A stretch of 16,341 bases of DNA from CAYMSA01 sp964392965 (GTDB lineage Bacteria; Actinomycetota; Coriobacteriia; Anaerosomatales; Anaerosomataceae): positions 1 through 16,341 of the forward strand of contig CAYMSA010000036.1 in assembly GCA_964392965.1 (NCBI GenBank), given 5' to 3'. Positions within the stretch are counted from its first letter, which is position 1, and each line of letters opens with the position of its first letter. Shown here in pieces: positions 13,430 to 16,341 of this stretch. Both the position numbers and the translations under genes were made by a program. The notes under the pieces were generated by a model. That model was not told the origin of the DNA. It ran no database searches and saw nothing but the letters and a program-made list of their open reading frames with translations.

Positions 13430-14071
13430 ATGTTCGCAGACAGAGCGGCTGCGGCCTCGGCATTGGCTGGACGACTGGCCGCGTACAGAGGCAAGAAGGA
13501 CGTCATCATCGCGGGAGTTCCGCCGGCGGGAGCCATCGTCGGTGCGCTTGCAGCCATCGAACTCGATCTGCCGTTCGGGTGCTCGGGCGTCTACAAGGTA
13601 CCGGTCGCCACCCGGCCCGATGCCACGCTTGCGGTCATCGACATGGATGGTGAGGTCACGCTCGATCCGAGAAGCGAGCTCACCCGGCACGAGGTCAGGA
13701 AGCTGGGAGCGTCCACCCTCGCGCGTCTGCACACGGATCTCGAGCGCTGCCGCAACGGCGCGACCGAGCCCGATTTCCAGGGCGCCGAGGTGATTGTGGT
13801 GGAGCAGCTGGCCCTCTCGGCACTCGTTGTCCGCGCCGCTGCCGCGTGCGTGCGTCGGCATGGCGCATCACGCATCGTACTGGCCGCTCCCGTCATGAGC
13901 GCCGAGGTACAGGCCGAGGCTGGCGGGGCGTTCGACGAGGTCATCGCGCTTGAGGTGGCACGCGTCGACGGCGATGCGGCCCGCCTGTTCGCAGACCACG
14001 CCTTCCCTGGTGAAGAGGAGATGCTGGCCACGGTCCGCAGGGCCTATTCCCGGCAGATGCCGCCCGGGTGA
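13430..14071 (+). CDS. Phosphoribosyltransferase-fold protein with a degenerate PRPP loop
   Basis: Protein of 213 residues related to actinobacterial phosphoribosyltransferase-domain proteins of unknown substrate. The family opening is clear: MFADRAAAASALAGRLAAY followed by DVIIAGVPPAGAIVGALAAIELDLPF (24-49, cut here as DVIIAGVPPAG and ALAAIELDLPF), the place where relatives read about LPRGGVPVG. Where active enzymes carry a PRPP-binding strand-loop such as VDDGxATGAT, this protein has VIVVEQLALSAL at 121-132, so both acidic residues and the TGAT loop are altered. The following RIVLAAPVMSAEV (148-160) fits the next strand. It may be a non-catalytic regulatory or binding homologue. Start: ATG with AGGAGG nine bases upstream; a longer frame from 13211 would run through the FKBP gene and lacks homology. 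A weak hairpin and then tRNA-Leu lie downstream. Confidence 0.78.
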   Translation: MFADRAAAASALAGRLAAYRGKKDVIIAGVPPAGAIVGALAAIELDLPFGCSGVYKVPVATRPDATLAVIDMDGEVTLDPRSELTRHEVRKLGASTLARLHTDLERCRNGATEPDFQGAEVIVVEQLALSALVVRAAAACVRRHGASRIVLAAPVMSAEVQAEAGGAFDEVIALEVARVDGDAARLFADHAFPGEEEMLATVRRAYSRQMPPG

Positions 14072-14108
14072 GACGACCCGCGTCTGTGAACTGCTGTCGA
14101 TGGAGATA

Positions 14109-14135
14109 GGCGGGAGCGATCGGACAGGTCCCGCC
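14109..14135 (+). terminator. Weak hairpin after the phosphoribosyltransferase-fold gene
   Basis: Seven-base arms ggcggga (14109-14115) and tcccgcc (14129-14135) enclose a 13-base loop, 38 bases after the stop codon at 14071. No T-run follows. It may be a terminator without a U-tract; nothing else is seen between the gene and the tRNA promoter. Confidence 0.3.
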
Positions 14136-14168
14136 GCGATGGGCGCCGGTTGCCGAGCTCGATTTCCA

Positions 14169-14197
14169 TTGCTCCGACACGTCCGCACTGGTAGAAT
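14169..14197 (+). promoter_or_regulatory. Likely promoter of the tRNA-Leu gene
   Basis: TTGCTC at 14169-14174 and TAGAAT at 14192-14197 are separated by exactly 17 bases, and TGG precedes the -10 box as in extended -10 promoters. The predicted start near 14204 lies about ten bases before the mature tRNA. The -35 matches the consensus in only its first three bases. Confidence 0.55.
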
Positions 14198-14214
14198 CCC
14201 TATCTGCACCACAC

Positions 14215-14300
14215 GCGGGTGTGGCGGAATGGCAGACGCGCATGGTTCAGGTCCATGTGGGGGCAACCCCGTGAAGGTTCAACTCCTTTCACCCGCACCA
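14215..14300 (+). tRNA. tRNA-Leu (anticodon CAG)
   Basis: Acceptor arms gcgggtg (14215-14221) and cacccgc (14290-14296) pair over seven bases, followed by discriminator A and an encoded CCA. The anticodon stem catgg/ccatg holds the seven-base loop ttcaggt, giving anticodon CAG, which reads CUG, the main Leu codon of a GC-rich genome. A long variable arm gggg-gcaa-cccc, as expected for a class II tRNA, precedes a T arm with loop ttcaact. All parts are intact. Confidence 0.96.
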
Positions 14301-14311
14301 TAAGCCGGCAG

Positions 14312-14342
14312 CGGTTTCGGCCTTGCGGCCGAAACCGTTTTT
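14312..14342 (+). terminator. Intrinsic terminator after tRNA-Leu
   Basis: An 11-base perfect stem, cggtttcggcc (14312-14322) and ggccgaaaccg (14327-14337), has a four-base loop ttgc and is followed directly by TTTTT at 14338-14342. This is a textbook Rho-independent terminator, 12 bases after the tRNA, and it isolates the tRNA from iorA. Confidence 0.93.
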
Positions 14343-14420
14343 CGTTCCGGGCGGATGTGGGCCGGGTGCGCTCACGACGGCGCCGACCGCGCGTTCTCCC
14401 GGGGGCAGGGGCGTCGAGGT

Positions 14421-16253
14421 ATGGCAGTCGAGTTCCTCATGGGCAACGAGGCGATCGCGCTCGGTGCGATCCGCGCGGGTGTCAGTGTGGTCACCGGGTA
14501 TCCCGGAACCCCTTCGAGCGAGATCCTCGACACGGTGGCCAGGCGCAATCCCGGTGACATCTACGTCGAGTGGTCGGTCAACGAGAAAGTCGCGCTCGAG
14601 GTGGCCGCAGGGGCATCGTACGCGGGCGTGCGTACGATGGTGACCATGAAGCAGGTCGGCCTCAACGTGGCCTCGGATCCTCTGATGAGTCTCGCCTACA
14701 TCGGCGTCACGGGCGGCATGGTCGTCGTGGTGGCGGACGACCCCGGTCCCATCTCGTCACAGACCGAGCAGGACACCCGGCATTTCGCCGCGTTCTCCAA
14801 GCTGCCGGTCTTCGATCCCGTCTCCCCCGAAGAGGCGTACGAGATGATCGGCGACGCATTCGCCTACTCGGAGAAGTACGGCACACCCGTGCTGTTCAGG
14901 CCCACCACGCGCATCTGCCACGGCTACGCGCCCGTGGATGTGCTCACCGAACGGGAGGACGTCCGGCCGTCGGGCTTCGTCAAGGACGACCGGTGGGTCA
15001 TCTTCCCGCGCCTGAGCTACCTCAACCACCTCGCCATAGAGGAGCGCCAGCCACGGATAGCGGCTGACTTCTCGGAGTATCGCTTCAACACGATCACGTC
15101 GCCGGGCGAGACCGCGTCAGCGCCAGGCGCGGTCCCGGACGGCCCCCGCAAGGGTATCGTGACCGGTGGCATCAGCGACGCGTACGTGCATGACGCGCTC
15201 GAGGCGCTCGGCATATCGTGTCCGGTGCTGCGTGTGGCAACGCCGCATCCGTTCCCGGCGCCACTCGCGCTCGAGTTCCTGTCCGGAGTCGACGAGGTGC
15301 TCGTCGTCGAGGAGCTCGACCCCGTCATCGAGCGGGAGCTGGTCTATCTCATCGGCAGACATCATCTGGCGGTCGAGGTGCGCGGCAAGCTCACCGGCCA
15401 CACGCCGCGCGCCGGCGAGAATTCGGCCGAGGTGGCCACACGTGCGATCGCCGACCTGCTCGGCCTCGCCGTGCCCGGGGCGGACCCGCCCGCCGGGACA
15501 CCTCCACTGCCGGCCCGGCCGCCAGTGCTCTGTGCCGGTTGCCCGCACCGCGCGTCGTTCCTCGCCGTGAAGCAGGCCATGCGCGGCCGCAAGGCGGTGT
15601 TCTCGGGCGACATCGGTTGCTACACGCTCGGCAATGCGGCGCCGCTCAACATGGTCGACACCTGCCTGTGCATGGGGGCCGGCATCACCATCGCACAGGG
15701 GCTGCACCGCGCCGAGCCCGACGCCGTGAACTTCGCCTTCGTGGGGGACTCGACGTTCTTCCACTCGGGCATCACCGGTGTCATCAACGCCGTCTACAAC
15801 CAGACCGATCTCGTGGTCGTCGTGCTCGACAACGCCACGACCGCGATGACCGGCCATCAGCCCCACCCCGGCCTGGGTCGCACGATGATGGGCGACATCG
15901 CCGAGGGCATCGACATCGCAGGCGTGCTGCGCGCGGTGGGCGTGCGTCACGTCGAGACCTGCGACCCGCTCAAGCTCGAGGAGGCCCGCGCGGCTGTCGA
16001 GCGGGCCGTTGAGGCGGGCGGTGTGAGTGCCGTCATCTTCAAGTCGCCTTGCATCGCGATCGTGAAGTCAACCCAGGTGTGCGTCGTGGATGAGGCGCTC
16101 TGCACGGGCTGCATGAAGTGCATCAGCGCGCTCGGCTGTCCGGCGCTCGAGCGTCACGAGGGTATCGTGAGAATCGACCCGGCGCTCTGCACGGGCTGCG
16201 AGCTGTGCATCCGCACGTGCCCGTTCGACGCGATAGGGGTGATGGTCCGATGA
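14421..16253 (+). CDS. iorA: Indolepyruvate:ferredoxin oxidoreductase, alpha subunit
   Basis: Large subunit of the enzyme that oxidatively decarboxylates aryl pyruvates (from Trp, Phe, Tyr) with CoA to aryl-acetyl-CoA, CO2 and reduced ferredoxin; cytoplasmic and oxygen-sensitive. The 610-residue length is normal. The N-terminus FLMGNEAIALGAIRAG with GYPGTPSSEI is the family opening. The thiamine diphosphate site shows GDSTFFHSG from 442 and NAVYNQTDLVVVVLDN. CAGCPHR lies mid-protein before FSGDIGCYTLG. The C-terminal ferredoxin domain binds two 4Fe-4S clusters: C561-C564-C567-C573 (CxxCxxCx5C) and C590-C593-C596-C600. I chose the ATG at 14421, before FLMGNEAIA, over the longer frame from 14355, whose first 22 residues are not conserved and lie next to the tRNA terminator. 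iorB overlaps its end by four bases. Confidence 0.97.
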   Translation: MAVEFLMGNEAIALGAIRAGVSVVTGYPGTPSSEILDTVARRNPGDIYVEWSVNEKVALEVAAGASYAGVRTMVTMKQVGLNVASDPLMSLAYIGVTGGMVVVVADDPGPISSQTEQDTRHFAAFSKLPVFDPVSPEEAYEMIGDAFAYSEKYGTPVLFRPTTRICHGYAPVDVLTEREDVRPSGFVKDDRWVIFPRLSYLNHLAIEERQPRIAADFSEYRFNTITSPGETASAPGAVPDGPRKGIVTGGISDAYVHDALEALGISCPVLRVATPHPFPAPLALEFLSGVDEVLVVEELDPVIERELVYLIGRHHLAVEVRGKLTGHTPRAGENSAEVATRAIADLLGLAVPGADPPAGTPPLPARPPVLCAGCPHRASFLAVKQAMRGRKAVFSGDIGCYTLGNAAPLNMVDTCLCMGAGITIAQGLHRAEPDAVNFAFVGDSTFFHSGITGVINAVYNQTDLVVVVLDNATTAMTGHQPHPGLGRTMMGDIAEGIDIAGVLRAVGVRHVETCDPLKLEEARAAVERAVEAGGVSAVIFKSPCIAIVKSTQVCVVDEALCTGCMKCISALGCPALERHEGIVRIDPALCTGCELCIRTCPFDAIGVMVR

Positions 16254-16341
16254 GCTCAGAGACTCGCTCCATGCCCGGCATCGACACACGGCCCGCTCGC
16301 AACCTCGTCCTCGCGGGCGTGGGCGGACAGGGCACGATCCT
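16250..16341 (+). CDS. iorB: Indolepyruvate:ferredoxin oxidoreductase, beta subunit, 3'-truncated by the window
   Basis: Only the first 30 codons are visible. The ATG overlaps the iorA stop as ATGA, showing translational coupling of the two subunits. After a variable start (MSSETRSMPGIDTRPAR) comes NLVLAGVGGQGTI, the characteristic first strand and glycine loop of IorB and related 2-oxoacid oxidoreductase gamma-type domains. A second Met at codon 8 could serve as an alternative start. Together with iorA it would form the complete IorAB enzyme of ferredoxin-linked amino-acid fermentation. Confidence 0.9.
   Translation, partial: MSSETRSMPGIDTRPARNLVLAGVGGQGTI

Noticed and set aside
14215..14300. 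tRNA-Leu as a possible integration site
   Set aside because: No integrase, no repeated tRNA 3' end and no change of gene type were seen around it.
15117..15950. 277-codon minus-strand frame inside iorA
   Set aside because: His/Arg/Asp-rich shadow of the well-conserved thiamine-binding region of IorA.

Overview
This is a GC-rich window, probably from an anaerobic or facultatively anaerobic actinobacterium, perhaps of the Coriobacteriia. The lineage is inferred from two things: the actinobacterial signalling and cell-wall cluster fhaA-fhaB-pstP-rodA-pbpA-pknB, and the ferredoxin-dependent indolepyruvate oxidoreductase genes iorA-iorB, which are typical of amino-acid fermenters. No database search was possible, so the lineage remains an inference.

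Left part (1-3990): the 3' end of a flavin- and NAD(P)H-binding ferric-reductase-like protein is followed after 2 bases by a 30-residue single-span membrane microprotein. Across a hairpin lies a convergent FMN-binding PNPOx-like protein. A 214-base divergent spacer with a perfect 12-base palindrome separates it from a secreted or anchored CapA-like metallophosphoesterase-fold protein. Convergent to that is an aldo/keto reductase with repeated GGACGA motifs and an upstream terminator.

Central part (3991-13304, all minus strand; transcription runs from high to low coordinates): a SlyD-like FKBP prolyl isomerase, a Ser/Thr kinase with a large multi-pass membrane tail, then fhaA, fhaB, the PP2C phosphatase pstP, a RodA-type SEDS glycosyltransferase fused in one frame to a class B penicillin-binding transpeptidase, and pknB with four PASTA repeats. 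The fhaA-to-fusion genes are separated by 4 bases or less or overlap. This matches the mycobacterial order fhaA-fhaB-pstP-rodA-pbpA-pknA-pknB, except that rodA and pbpA are one gene and pknA is absent at its usual place. The likely logic is that PASTA repeats sense cell-wall fragments, the kinases phosphorylate targets, the FHA proteins read phosphothreonine, PstP resets the state, and the fused enzyme builds peptidoglycan.

Right part (13305-16341, plus strand): a phosphoribosyltransferase-fold protein whose PRPP-binding loop looks degenerate, a complete tRNA-Leu(CAG) with encoded CCA, its own promoter-like hexamers and a textbook terminator, then iorA with a two-cluster ferredoxin tail, overlapping by four bases the start of iorB, which runs off the window.

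The most notable features are the SEDS-transpeptidase fusion, the non-RD multi-pass kinase beside the core cluster, and the phosphoribosyltransferase homologue with an altered active-site loop. No CRISPR array, insertion sequence, integrase or replication origin was seen.
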